NCBI RefSeq assembly: GCF_029784135.1 | Contig: NC_073745.1 | Coordinates: forward strand, 245,377,993 to 245,441,992 | DNA: 64,000 nucleotides | Source: Toxorhynchites rutilus septentrionalis | Lineage: Eukaryota; Arthropoda; Insecta; Diptera; Culicidae | Direction: 5' to 3' | Shown: positions 12,292 through 23,229 of the stretch, in pieces | Layout: the number at the start of each line of letters is the position of its first letter | Numbering within the stretch: position 1 is the first letter of the stretch | The notes under the pieces: generated by a model | The model's database searches: none | Told to the model about the DNA's origin: nothing | Seen by the model: the letters and a program-made list of their open reading frames with translations, nothing else | Translations under genes and position numbers: made by a program

Positions 12292-13240
12292 CACATTTTC
12301 ATTTTTTACTTATAGTATACTAAGTTTTGTTGTATGTGTTCATCCACGCGTCAAACAACAAACAAATTTGTTCTATTAATGCTATCATGGAATAGAGCTA
12401 ACTGATTTACAAATTTTAACTTTATTTTGTAAATACAAAACTTCGATGAATTGAAGAACGATGAACGATGAACGAAAATCATTTATTTCTTCTCACAAAT
12501 GACGCTCTGGTAAACATGACTGAATGTTAGCGAGAAAACTACGTACGATATTTACAGAATAGTTGTGCAAAATATTGTTCCCAATCGGCCACGGGGTCAA
12601 ATCCGAAGATAGCTGTTTACGACGAAAAAAAAATCTGGCAAGCTATTATTTATATTCCACGAGCAAAGCACAGAGAACTCTACTGCGAAAGTTACTGCGA
12701 AATGGTCGCGACATGATCAAGTTTTTGCTCTGATCAAAGAAAAAAAGCAACCAAATGAGTGGTGAAAGAAAAAAATAAAAGTGCTGATTAAAAAAAAATT
12801 AGCATTGAACTCAATTTATTGCTACCCAACAAATAGTTTTGTTTTTTGTACTCTCTTGAGATGACTAATTTGGAATGCATTTTTTTCTTATCTAAAATTA
12901 AGTCGTTAGCGGAATATCACAGCTTTTGTACCAGCTTTCAGTAAATAACAAGCTATGCAAAATTGGGGATCCTCCCATCAAAAATAAACCGGCGATAGCG
13001 AAGAAAATCAACTGCTTTTTCGCCGTTTCAATTTCCAATCGATCAGTTCAGTAGAAAAATCTTTTTTTTCCACAAAGCGTCGGTTCCGATCGTTCTTGTG
13101 CTACTTGCTACTACTGATGCTGCGTCTCAGTGGTGTATCTGTTACCCTTTTTCACGTCCACAGTGCAACTTCTGTGGTTTGCAACGCGTTCTCCTTTTCA
13201 CTCTCGTTTGAGCTCTCTCAAGTGCGGTAAGAAGGGTAGT

Positions 13241-13265
13241 AGCAACAGCAGCAGCAGCAGCAGCA
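13241..13265. repeat. Short CAG trinucleotide tract upstream of the promoter
   Basis: About eight CAG/CAA units upstream of the cuticular gene promoter, in a locally GC-richer 5' region (13080-13740). It is not inside a supported ORF. Confidence 0.7.
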
Positions 13266-13702
13266 CTTATTAAGTGTATCAAATCTCGCGCTCTCAACAC
13301 GTAAGGTGGGGACATTCTTTGCGCCGTTGGTGTTCGTAGCACGGGGTGTTGTCATACCACCGCGAGCGGCGCTGCCGGTGCAGCAGAATTCTGCGTCTAA
13401 TGGGAGAAAAGAGAGAAGGATACCTCCTTCGTGTGGCTCGTGATCTATTTGGCGTGTGATCGGGGTAAACAAGTGGTGTAGTGTAGAATGATCGCGTTGC
13501 GCGTGAAAACCCGAGCAACTAGAGCATAGCAAAAAGATGCAATCTCCGAGAGTTGCGGAGGTCCTCGGAGTATCCCGCGTGAGAAGGGTGATCTCGTGTG
13601 CGTGTGTGCGCAAAGGGGACATTCTGGGCGGATGGCAGACTGCGAGGCGTTGCGCACAGTTGGCGGCATATTTCGACTACGAACCGGCGACGGTTTACAG
13701 CA

Positions 13703-13739
13703 TATATAAGAGACTAGAGGGCTAGGCTGAGCCATCAGT
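13703..13739 (+). promoter_or_regulatory. Core promoter (TATA box plus insect Inr) of the cuticular protein gene
   Basis: TATATAA at 13703-13709 is followed by the arthropod initiator TCAGT at 13735-13739. This places a start site at about 13737, roughly 34 bp downstream of the TATA box. The spacing and motifs fit a classical insect TATA/Inr promoter. The 5' UTR continues to the ATG at 13900 with no further in-frame start. Confidence 0.75.
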
Positions 13740-13899
13740 AGTAGTTTTAGGTCGCTTTACGTTAATGTAGAGCAATTTCATCGCTCGTTGCGTGACCCGA
13801 TCGGTTGTATCCTTTTTGTGAAGTTTTACTACCGTGCGTGCAAAGTGCGTGTTGCTCTCATTTCGGCGGAAAATTTAGTGAATTTTTCGAAAATTTAAA

Positions 13900-13905
13900 A
13901 TGAAG
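13900..13905 (+). CDS. Cuticular protein, coding exon 1 (Met-Lys only)
   Basis: ATGAAG is followed directly by a good donor (GTGAGT at 13906). Context before the start is TTTAAA. Joining to exon 2 gives MK-LFAAILIVALAAPSLG, a textbook signal peptide that neither exon has alone; exon 2 by itself lacks an ATG before its hydrophobic run. This decides both the start and the intron. Exon 1 lies 163 bases downstream of the inferred transcription start. Confidence 0.85.
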
Positions 13906-15415
13906 GTGAGTGTCAAGGAATACCGGCACTAAGAATTTGTTCGGGCAGAATGGAAGGATTCAGTGATAGTAATCAAGGACAATGCAGAAGGAACTATACT
14001 CGGAACATTACTAGTGCAAACGCTTGTTCATACATTATGTGGATATAGAAACGATTGCCACGCGCTGTGAATATAAAAACAATGGTTATAGAACCTTCAA
14101 CTTTAACATTCAACACCCTGAATAATTTGGGGCCAAAAGTGTGATAAGTGGACTACATTAAATAAGTGGCACGAACAACTTTGGAGATAACATGGTAGTG
14201 ACTCAGCAAAATGATCTACATAATGAAGGAACATCTGAACAAGTGAACCGCACGAGTGAACTTCTGAGGTCGCCTAGCATATCGGTGCAAGGCAACGAAA
14301 TAAAATCAAAGTGATTGTTGATCTATGCGCGCCACCCTGGCATCCGACCCATCCAATGCTGACAACCCATTTAAGATTATCGTTCGGAAACCAGCTGGGT
14401 GACCAGGCGTATCAATATGCAATGAAGAGACCATAAATAGAGCGACCCAGTGACCGACAGACACAAAAGAGAACGTCGTATGGTGTGCTTGTGTGTTGTA
14501 TGTGTGTATGTATGTGTGCCTGTGTGCTTCAAGCATGCCGCGGTTCGGACACATGCCCAACGAGAATGCGCTACAGTGATCTGTGACCAATCTCGGAATC
14601 GCAAACGCCGCTTCACGTATGGCTCCGAGGTTCTAACGCAGTCGGTATGATTATAATAGGCCCCGTAACCATACGAGAAGTTTGGTGTAGCAAGCACACG
14701 CCCTGCGGCGATTCTAGAACCTGCCTGAAACAGGTACGAGAACGGACTGCAACGGGAAATGCAAATCATACTGCCGCAAATTTGTTGCAGCAAGTTGGCA
14801 CAGTAATATATTCCGCCTGCAGAATCCAACTCGGGATCGAAGTCAATGAAAAATAATAATACGCGAATGAGTCGTATTGACGGCGCCTTTTACTTACCAC
14901 CCATTCAAGTGTGATCTAATAGTACGTGGTGACATACAGATAAATGAATAAATTACATGCACTTTTGTATAATTGAACTACTGCTACCGTGAGAACTGCC
15001 GCAAAACAGCCTAGTCTTATTGGTGATTACCGAGTGATTCGATGGGAGATTGTAGAACGATTAAAACGGTGTCGAAGAGAACAATACAGAATGTAAATTA
15101 TTCGACTTAACATGACTAACGCATGAGAAGCTATTAGCTGGTGGTAAGTTTTAGTTTCCGGAAAAAGTTGCATGCCGCTCATTCACAAGAAAAAGGAATT
15201 CAGAAGAGAAAATAACAATTCCACGATAAGTCAAATGTACTTAAAAATCTGAATATAATTATACATAGTGTTAAATTATTCAGTGCGAATATTTGAAGGT
15301 GTTATACACTGCATTTCACAACTATAGAACCACTCATTTTTTCTGAGTTTCCAGAGATATGTAAGAAGTCGATTGAATTGAAGTATATAGTGTAGGATAT
15401 AATAACTGGTTGTGT

Positions 15416-15612
15416 CCCATTCACCCGAAACACGTTTACCCGAAGCACATTTACCCGAATGTAACGCCTACCCGAATGACATTCACCCGAATATAACAAA
15501 TACCCGAATGCAACATATACCCGAATGGACATTTACCCGAATGAACATTTACCCGAATTCAACGTTTACCCGAATGCGACATTTACCCGAATGGGATGTT
15601 TACCCGAATGAA
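15416..15612 (+). repeat. Left subterminal array, about 12 units of TTACCCGAATG
   Basis: Units differ in the 5-7 bases between ACCCGAAT cores, giving spacings of 15-19 bp. Because the unit is not a multiple of three, the ORF through it cycles through peptides such as TRMQHIPEW and YPNST; it is not a gene. Confidence 0.9.
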
Positions 15613-16184
15613 GAAGGAAAAATTCCGACAAATCAGTTCATGAGTTTTGTCGAATCTGCTGTTAGGAAGTTACGAAGTAAACTGAGAAATTGTAATGAGA
15701 AAATTCGAAAAAGATGTTGGAGACTTCGCTGTGTCATTTTTAGAAATTAGTGTAGACACAATTGACATGCTGTCTTCTTTCCGTTCCGTATTGCTCTTTA
15801 AAACCAAGAGATCATTCAGAAATGAGCATGGGTTATGAAATATTCCGAAAATTAAACAGGTAACTTTAACATAAATTTTTTTAATGAAAATGTGAAAGGA
15901 ACAAATAAGAAAAAATGGTACTTACGTATTTGCCACCGCAGCGCAATTTTTATCATGAGTTTATTATTTCGTGATGAAATTTATTTTGAGATCTATGTAA
16001 TGGGGGCGAGGTCCCCATTTAACGAGGATAAGGAATCGAGACGGCACCAAGCCGCCGAGGTGACGCAATCCGAGTAGGCCGCCAACCCGCCGTCGGAAGC
16101 GGCGGTCTCTCGCAAGCAAACCTGTGTTCCACCGATTGCCCGGTTTGTTTGAAACATAGGAGACGATCCTTTAGTCAGGTCCGG

Positions 16185-16308
16185 ACTGCATACGTTTACC
16201 TGGTGCATTACGTTTGCCCGGTTAATTATGCATGTCATGCATTTTGATTGCCTGGTTGCAAACGTGATGCACCAGATAAACGTATGGCGTCCGACGCTCG
16301 TAAACAGG
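16185..16308. repeat. Small inverted repeat inside the foldback element
   Basis: CATACGTTTACCTGGTGCAT near 16189 pairs with ATGCACCAGATAAACGTATG near 16267-16286, with further pairing through CGTTTGCCCGG / CCTGGTTGCAAACG. The arms are about 40 bp with a few mismatches, and the centre is ATGCATGTCATGCAT. It looks like a second, smaller foldback-type element nested in the first. Confidence 0.65.
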
Positions 16309-16561
16309 CTGCGTCATCCATAAGAATGGATGGACTTAATAATACGTTATAAAACAGCATTCTTTCACTTTTCATTATTTTGAATAGGATTTTATTCAAT
16401 GCCAGTATTTCTCGAATTGTACTTCCCACGAAAAATACTTTTTGAATGGAAATGAAAGTATGAGACAAATATGATCTTTATATAACACTGATCAGAATTA
16501 AATATACAAATACAAATACAAATATAGTAAAATTTGTGTATTATTTGAATATATCCTTCTT

Positions 16562-16790
16562 TTGGGTAAGTGTCGCTTTCGGGTAGATGTTACATTCGGG
16601 TAATTGTTACATTAGGGTAACTGTCGCATTCGGGTAAATGTTACATTCGGGTAAATGTTACATTCGGGTAATTGTTGCATTCGGATAAATGTCGCATTCG
16701 GGTAAGTGTCAATTCGGGTAGATGTTACATTCGGGTGAGTGGAATTCGGGTAACTGTCATTCGGGTGAGTGGGTTTCGAGTAAATGTGAC
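16562..16790 (-). repeat. Right subterminal array, about 14 inverted units
   Basis: ATTCGGGTAA units, inverse of the left array. Several units are degenerate (TAGGGTAA, TCGGATAA, TCGAGTAA), mostly toward the ends. Together with the left array it can fold into a long imperfect hairpin. Confidence 0.9.
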
Positions 16791-16939
16791 ACAATAATAA
16801 TAACTATCTTAATTTTAAGGACTGGCCATTTGAACTTTATTGTTTTGTTCAGGCGCGAACCATTCAAAAAACAAAAATTCCAGTCTTTCATAACTATAGA
16901 ACCAGATGGAAAAACTCTCACTCCTTTACAAAATTAACG

Positions 16940-17400
16940 TCAACCACACATGAATTACAGTAAGTTTCTAATTCGTAGGTCATTTTTAGTTCTCAATCAG
17001 TTCAAATAACCCATTCAGGGTGGTTTTCATCAAACTGCGCCATGTTGTAGTGTGTATCTCGTTCTACGCAGAGGATATTACTCGTTTAAGCTCTCCAAAT
17101 CACTCATACTGCTCATAAGCTGCATCTACTATTCGAACGATCACTCCTAATAAGTTCTTGATAGGGTTTTGATCTGGTAAACAAGCTGACCAGTCCAGAA
17201 TCTGAAGCCCCTATTCAATAAACCATCCCTTGACTTTCCGGATGTTATGAATTGATGCCAAATTACCCAATTATCACGATGTTTTTGATGCAAAAACAGA
17301 AGTAAATGATCCTGAAGTACCTCACTGCACTTCTGACTGTACATTGGTGTTGATGAAAAGCTATCTGAACCAGGCCGTTTTGAAGATTTTTCCCTCAAAC
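16940..17400 (-). pseudogene. Tc1 transposase C-terminal remnant, left arm
   Basis: The minus strand reads ILDWSACLPDQNPIKNLLGV, the Tc1 block usually written DWPxxSPDLNPIENLWG. The catalytic Glu is Lys here (IKNL). Upstream blocks around the second Asp are decayed. In-frame stops follow (YE-stop-F and others). The right arm (17560-18060, +) carries the same Glu-to-Lys change and the same YE-stop-F, so the duplication happened after inactivation or the arms exchanged sequence. Confidence 0.78.
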
Positions 17401-17559
17401 CATCAAACTGCCGCCTGCAAAATTACGAGTTGAAGAGTTGCACGACACGTTCCGTAAGTCCTTTCAGCATGAAGAAATTCTATTCAAGTTGGATTTCTTT
17501 TAGAAGTTCTCCTGAAATAGTGAAACCCATGACATTAGCTTCCACATTAGTTTTTGGAC

Positions 17560-18060
17560 CCACAGCTTTGGAGATTGCATTTTTATGGTTTGGGGAGAAT
17601 TTTCTCAGAATGTCCTGGTTTAGATAGCTTACCATCAACACGAATGAACAGTCAAAAGTGCAAAGAAGTACTTCAGAGTAATTCAATGCTGTTTTTACAT
17701 CAACAACAATGTGATAATTGGGTGATTTGGCATCAATTCATAAAATCCGGAAAGTCATGGCTTGGTTTATTGAATAGGGGCTTCAGATTCTGGACTGGTC
17801 AGCTTAATTACCATATAAAAACCCTATCAAGAACTTATGAGGAGTGATCGTACGAATAGTAGATGCAGTTTACAAGCAGTATGAGTGATTTGAAGAGCTT
17901 AAAGGACCAGTATCCTCTGCGCAAAACGAGATACACACTACAACATGACGCAGTTTTGTCAAAACCACCCCGAATGGGTCATTTGAACTGCTTGAGAACT
18001 AAAGATGACCTACGAATTAGAAACTCATTGTGATTCATGTGAAGTTGACGTTAATTTTCT
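17560..18060 (+). pseudogene. Tc1 transposase C-terminal remnant, right arm
   Basis: The plus strand reads QQQCDNWVIWHQ (position of the second catalytic Asp), then ILDWSA, a stop, LPYKNPIKNL, and after several stops NEIHTTT and FELLEN. It is the inverted partner of 16940-17400 at an estimated 85-90 percent identity by eye. The third catalytic residue is Lys in place of Glu. No N-terminal DNA-binding region remains in either arm. Confidence 0.78.
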
Positions 18061-18439
18061 AAAGGAGTGAGAGTTTTTCCATCTGGTTCTATAGTTATGA
18101 AACACTGGAATTTTAGTTTTTTGAATGTTTCGCGCCTGAACACAACAATAAAGTTCAAATGGCCAGTCTTTTGAATGAAGATAGTTGTTATATCCTACAC
18201 TATATACTTTAATTCATCCAACTTCTTACATATCTCTGGAAACTTAGAAAAAATAAGTGGTTCTATAGTTGTGAAACGCAGTGTAGATGGTTATATTCGA
18301 GGAAAATGTTTTATGCATATGATCAAATCAGACAGAGTTAGTAAACTTATTAATGATTTGTTCTAGTCCAAAAACTCGAAAACAAATTTTTCTCTTCATA
18401 TTGCTGAAGTTTAGACACTCCAAAATATGTCTTTGGATG

Positions 18440-18780
18440 GATTTTTCGGAATCTGATCTATTACGTCCTTGATTCAAAACTTTGAAGGCGTTTATCTACA
18501 CCCAAACTAGCATTGGCAGAAAACATGTCATCTTTGGCAGAAATGATGCCATTCCGTGTGCTGTTGAGTCAAATGTGCAAATAATGAGCTATTTTGAAAG
18601 CTTAAAAATTGTTTTGTATGTAAGCGTGCAGACATCTTTTTCTGCTTTCTTTTCTCATTTCATTTGGGATTGCCTAAAAAAAGTCTATGCGACTTCAATA
18701 GGGATCGAACCAGGGCCGGCTGGAATGCAAAGCTATTTTACACGACCACGCTATCCACATGGCTAATGATGCTTCAGTAG
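18440..18780 (-). mobile_element. tRNA-derived SINE
   Basis: The minus strand begins with a tRNA-like head: an A-box-like TAGCCATGTGGATAGCGTGG and a perfect B box GGTTCGATCCC about 45 bases on, then a tRNA-unrelated body of about 250 bp. No poly-A or simple tail is clear. The intact pol III boxes support a SINE. The family (possibly Feilai-like) is not verified. Confidence 0.65.
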
Positions 18781-18847
18781 TTGTTCAGCGAATACGTAAT
18801 AATATTGCACCTGATTATATAATGAAGTTGGAAAGTGTTTTCTAATA

Positions 18848-19608
18848 GCGAATTCGTTTTTGTTCAGTTTCAACCCTAGTGCCGCACTAACTGCTGTCAA
18901 AACGTTTTTTTATTCACTCAGTTTCGCACTCAGTGTCGCACTAGTTCGCCCCGAAAGCTGTTAGTTTCGCACTGAGATGTTTCACGGGTTGGCACTCGGG
19001 TTCACCAATACAACTATACTGAATTGTCAAGTTCCGAGTATTGTTTTGGAAAATCTGAAAATAAAGACTATGAAAATGGAAAACCTGCTGCTTTTGCTTT
19101 TGTATTTTTGGAATCGTAATCCAATTCGGATTCTGATTTTGAAGAGTATACTCGAGTAGACAGCATTAAGCTACGTGTTCTTTCATTGGGAGGCGGAAAT
19201 AATGATGGATATTCAGGTGGAATAAATCTGCTTTCAAAATCATGATCTAATGATGATTTTATATTATAATAGTAATTATTTGTGGATCAAACAGGAAATG
19301 CATTGACAAATGGTTAAGTGAGTGTTAGAACTACATGTGTTAGGGAATCAAACAATATGAAGTAAAAATTTTCATTAAAACTTTTATATTTTTACACTGC
19401 ACTTGGTCCTTCTGATCTGATAGAGAATAATTTACCTCCCAAGCACGAATATCGTCACCAGATGTCGATACTGCACATTTGTCGTAGCAAATATAAACAA
19501 ATCAAACTATATAACGCACACCAACAAACCACCGCATTCGTGAAACTGAAAACGTTTTTTTATTACAGAGTCAGTTTGGCACTGACTCAGTTTTAAAAAC
19601 GAATTCGC
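18848..19608. mobile_element. TIR element (MITE-like), TAGCGAATTCGTTTTT ends
   Basis: TAGCGAATTCGTTTTT at 18846-18861 and its inverse AAAAACGAATTCGCTA ending at 19610 bound a 0.76-kb segment. A TA lies at each outer edge. Inside are repeated TTTCGCACT/GTGCGAAAC blocks near both ends. No transposase was found, so it is a non-autonomous element, perhaps of a TA-targeting superfamily. Confidence 0.65.
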
Positions 19609-20012
19609 TATAAGAGTAAAAAAGGAGCGCACGAAGGAGAACAATATCTATCTCGGTCTGGGCCGTGTATGTGGCAAAGCTTATTTGTCTTTTGTTTCGC
19701 TCGCTCGTATTAATTTTATATTGCTGTACCATGTATATTATACAAATGCTTACCAGTATTTGTGAGTCATAACATTTTCTGTTATGTTATGTCTCATTTA
19801 TTGTCATAAATTGGGATGACAAAACATGAGCTAAAAATCAATTTTGGGTGTAGAAACTACGTTCTCCGAACTGGCCTACACGATATCTTAAGTTCTACTG
19901 ATCCGATTTGGTACGAACATTCTTTGTACGTTCATCTATCGTATGAAGCATTGCTTGTCCGAGGTTCGTATAATAGGGGCGTCTTTATTGATTACGAAAC
20001 TTTTGTTTATTT

Positions 20013-20896
20013 TGACGTGGGACTACGTCTAACCGGAGTATATGGGGGTAATATGAAAACTGAACACGCAGGAAAAAATGCAAGATTTCGAGTGCTTATA
20101 ACTCGAACATTTTCTACTGGATCGGAAAGATGTTTGCATCAATTGATAGGGAATATTTCTACGCATCTATCACAATTAACAAAATGTTATTTTTCATTAG
20201 TAAAATAATTGAATAACTGTAAAATGTTAAGCGTTATCTGAACGCCCTAGCTGCCTCGTTTTGATTGGCCCGCTTTACGGTTTCCCCAACACAGACTTCA
20301 AAACCAAGCAGCGTTGGAGAAATCGACATTGCAAATACATGAAAGTAGGGGAAGCATTTGTTCCCACCGAAATGTGTTTCCCTAACACAGACTTCAAATC
20401 CAACGAGCGTGGGGAAGTTGGCATTGCAAATACATGCAAGTTGGGGCATTTTTGCTCCAACTGAAATGTGTTTCCTTAACACAGACTTCAAATCCAAGAA
20501 GCTTGGGAAAATTGGCATTGCAAATTCATGCAAATCGGGGGCATTTTTGTTCCGACTAAAAAATGTTTCCTCAACACAGGCTTCAGAACCAAGTTGTCTA
20601 GGGAAATTGGGATTGCAAGTTCATGCAGGTCGGGAGTATTTTTGTTCCGACTGAAATCTGTTTACCTATAAAGACTTCTAAACCAAGGTGTCTGGGGAAA
20701 TCGGCATTGCAATTACATGCAAACTGTGGATACTTTTGTACTCGCTTGCCTTCGTGTAGACTAGAGTGCGTTTCCCTAACACGGTCTCACAACGCAAATA
20801 TATTGAATTCAATTGAATTCGGAAATTGTTTCATTCAATCAAAAGTTTAATAAATACAAACAAATTATTACTAAGCTAAGGTTGTCCCACGTCAAC
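20013..20896. repeat. Dispersed element with about 94-bp internal tandem repeats, copy B
   Basis: It starts TTGACGTGGGACTACGTCTA and ends near 20896 with the inverse GTCCCACGTCAA. In between are five to six tandem units beginning near 20279, 20377, 20466, 20563, 20657 and 20769. Each carries TTTCCCTAACACAGACTTCA and GGCATTGCAAATACATG. The first 270 bp match copy A (4044-4320) closely. The short inverted ends suggest a DNA element that carries an internal minisatellite. Confidence 0.68.
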
Positions 20897-20989
20897 ATTG
20901 CGGTTATATCATAGATATAATCCACCCATTTTTTTTTGTTTCGAATAACCAGAAGGGATCAAGTCGTGTACGCAGGGCACACTTGTTAT

Positions 20990-21762
20990 TTTTTTATGTA
21001 TATAAAAAAATGGATCGCCAGATGTGTTGCTGAGCGCAAAACACGAGGAAGGAATCGTCCGATTTGAACTGTCTTCATTTCGATGTATTCGTCTCTGCCC
21101 GTAGACCAATGTTACGGCGAGAAAAATCGGAAACTTTTTCATTGAGGAAACTGAGCTTTGTGTTGATTGAAGAATCTTGGACGAGAATTGTGTCCGAAAC
21201 CAATGATATATTAATATGTCACTTTTTTTGAAGAAATCATAGAAAACTTATTGAAAAAAATTGTAAAAATAATCGAAGACTCAGTCAGTAAAATACATTT
21301 GATCACATTAACAGTATTGACACGAATAAATCATTTATTGACGAGTCCGACGATTGACACATAAAACCTACGAATCTCAAAGCTCGATACTAAGGTATTT
21401 CTAAGGGAGGTATTACATTCAGTAGGGTTACGATACCACAACATCCAGTAAGAATTTTCATTTCAAGTTTAACTATTTGAAACTGTTTAGGCTTGCTAAT
21501 CTGATAAAGTTACAAGCTCCACACCACCGTAGATGTCGACATTTTACACTCGTCATCGCGAATTTGTTGATTGATTGATTTTTCTTTTATTGAAGCTTCC
21601 GATTACAAAGCTCATTCGTCTCTAGCCATGAAGATCAATCAATGAATATTTCTGAGATTGAACCCACGAACGATCGCTTAGTAAGAAAACGTGAATGTAC
21701 GAAAGTGTTAATATTGAAAAATCAATTTTTGGTGGGACGGTTTGCCAGGTCAGCTAGTTTTT
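20990..21762 (-). repeat. Partial copy of the 141-bp-repeat element family
   Basis: 20990-21145 is the reverse complement of the 3' end of the full copy (compare 55540-55653: GGACGATTCCTTCCTCG, GGGCAGAGACGAATACATC). 21640-21762 is the reverse complement of its 5' end (ending in CTAGCTGACC...GGCAAACC). The internal tandem units are absent, and unrelated sequence lies between. It may be a deleted copy or two separate fragments. Confidence 0.5.
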
Positions 21763-22098
21763 TTCGTTAAATTATTTTTGTATCCTTAAAAAATAAATAA
21801 ACAAAAAATGAAATAATGAAAATTTAAAATATTACTTGTGACATTTGCTCAGAGCTCGAAGTTATGCCGGCGTCGGTATAGTGGAGTGAAATTCGTAATT
21901 TGAAATATTTGCTCTGAGTAACCTAACATCTGTATTTACGTCCTATAAAATCGACCGTTCCACCCTAGGTGCGAAAGCTCATTTGATATGATACACCCAA
22001 AATTAATTTTTCTCAAGCGAGAGGCAAGTTTGTGTATAGTAAATATGTCACAGCAATATAGGAGCAATATGAGAGAGTAAATTGAGAAATACGCATTA

Positions 22099-22287
22099 AG
22101 TGCGCTACACATACAACGTCCCGTCACAGAAAAGTCAACGTAAAGGAATGAAATGTCAAATATTCTCCCATGGAAATCGTATGGTAGCATTCACATACAC
22201 CATCACCGGCATCTTTGACGTCCGCAAAATAAGTCCTAGAGAATAGTTGACAGGACGATGACGGTGACGCTGTATGTGTAGCGCACT
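22099..22287. mobile_element. 189-bp MITE with TTA target duplication
   Basis: AGTGCGCTACACATACAACG at the left and the inverse CGCTGTATGTGTAGCGCACT at the right, each next to TTA (22096-22098 and 22288-22290). A 3-bp TTA duplication and a short TIR suit PIF/Harbinger-type MITEs. Non-coding. Confidence 0.72.
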
Positions 22288-22326
22288 TTAAACATTTAGA
22301 CGGCGTCAACCGCTGTGATGCACCTA

Positions 22327-23008
22327 CCCAGCAAACATTAAATCGCATAACAAGCGTATATATAACATCATATGCCCTAAAATTTGGTTGGCATATAATG
22401 CGCCTAACTGGCATATGCATGCAAAAGTGGAGGCCATATACATACATGGCAAATGCTTACCGAATTTGTTTGGATGAATATGCAACTTTGACCGGCTATA
22501 ATAGCGATTATGTTGAAATTGAATTGCGATCTAATATGAATATATTCATGAATTGTCAAAGCACCAAATACGACTTTTGACATACTCGTATACGATTTAT
22601 TACAGGCATAGAAAAATCATCGACATTTCAATATGATGTAATATGTTCTTTATTAGGATCGAATATGATTTACTGTTTCATGATTTTCTTCAGCATGCAA
22701 CAAGATTTACTACAGTACTGAATCGATTTAAATTATACGCTTATACGACACACAAACTGCATCAGCGTAATATACGCATATGATGCGGATTAAATATATT
22801 TTACGACAATGTACATCATGAAATTGATGTTTATTATATCGAATTGCGACTTAATTTGATTTGGTATATAAAATAGAGTTTTTACATTTTATGCGATTTC
22901 AAATATACACGATACATACTTTGATTGATATTATATGCGATTATGATTTATTCGGATTTCTTGTAAGACTTGGCACGTGCAAAATTATACGATTTAATGT
23001 TTGCTGGG
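22327..23008. mobile_element. 0.68-kb TIR element, CCCAGCAAACATTAAATCG ends, TA duplication
   Basis: CCCAGCAAACATTAAATCGC at the left and the inverse CGATTTAATGTTTGCTGGG at the right, flanked by TA on each side (22325-22326 and 23009-23010). The interior is very AT-rich and dense in palindromic hexamers such as CATATG, ATATGC and ATTCATAT. No ORF is credible. A non-autonomous DNA element with TA target. Confidence 0.75.
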
Positions 23009-23229
23009 TAGTGACTGCTGTATATACATGACACCCACCGCGAAATGATTGATAGTTCACGCTGTATCGCTCTCCGTTTTACGCTCAGACAACACTTTCT
23101 GAAAATACTTTGGAGATCTAACTTTATTTTATAATCCGATGTACAGTAGAATCCGTTTATTATGACTCCGCTTATATTTGAGTTTTTTGAAAACCGTAAA
23201 ATCATCGAAAATCGGGGTTTTTAAAAAAT

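Larger units (their letters stand above)
15408..16793. mobile_element. Foldback-like element with inverted arrays of a TTACCCGAATG repeat
   Basis: Left end GGTTGTGTCCCATTCACCCG and right end (inverted) TTGTGTCACATTTACTCG match as a terminal inverted repeat. From each end runs a tandem array of a roughly 17-bp unit centred on TTACCCGAATG: about 12 units at 15416-15612 and about 14 inverted units at 16562-16790. ATAATAACT appears on both sides (15399-15407 and after 16793). The matching unbroken site is on the opposite arm of the host Tc1 palindrome (around 18175), so this is a real insertion with an 8-9 bp duplication. No transposase is seen in the 950-bp centre. Subrepeat-built TIRs are the hallmark of Foldback elements. 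Confidence 0.78.
15305..18284. mobile_element. Palindromic, dead Tc1-like element with long TIRs (IR/DR type)
   Basis: The outer ends are CACTGCATTTCACAACTATA (left, after TA at about 15303) and its inverse GTTGTGAAACGCAGTG (right, followed by TA at about 18284). A second copy of the AACTATAGAACCA motif lies about 150 bp inward on each side, giving the IR/DR layout of Tc1-like ends. Inside, 16800-17425 and 17560-18178 are inverted copies of the C-terminal half of a Tc1 transposase plus its end sequence. The element therefore has two right halves facing outward. The left half is interrupted by the foldback-like insertion at 15408-16793. Confidence 0.8.

Noticed and set aside
13537..13725. 62-codon ORF across the promoter
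   Set aside because: Lies upstream of and over the TATA box; no homology and not in the predicted transcript.
15412..15750. 112-codon ORF with TRMxxxPEW-like peptide repeats
   Set aside because: Translation of the 17-bp foldback array; the repeat length is not a multiple of three, and the inverse array gives an equivalent false ORF.
15416..16790. Repeat arrays considered as a CRISPR array
   Set aside because: Units are about 17 bp with variable 5-7 base gaps, arranged as inverted arms in a eukaryotic transposon; no repeat-spacer structure or cas genes.
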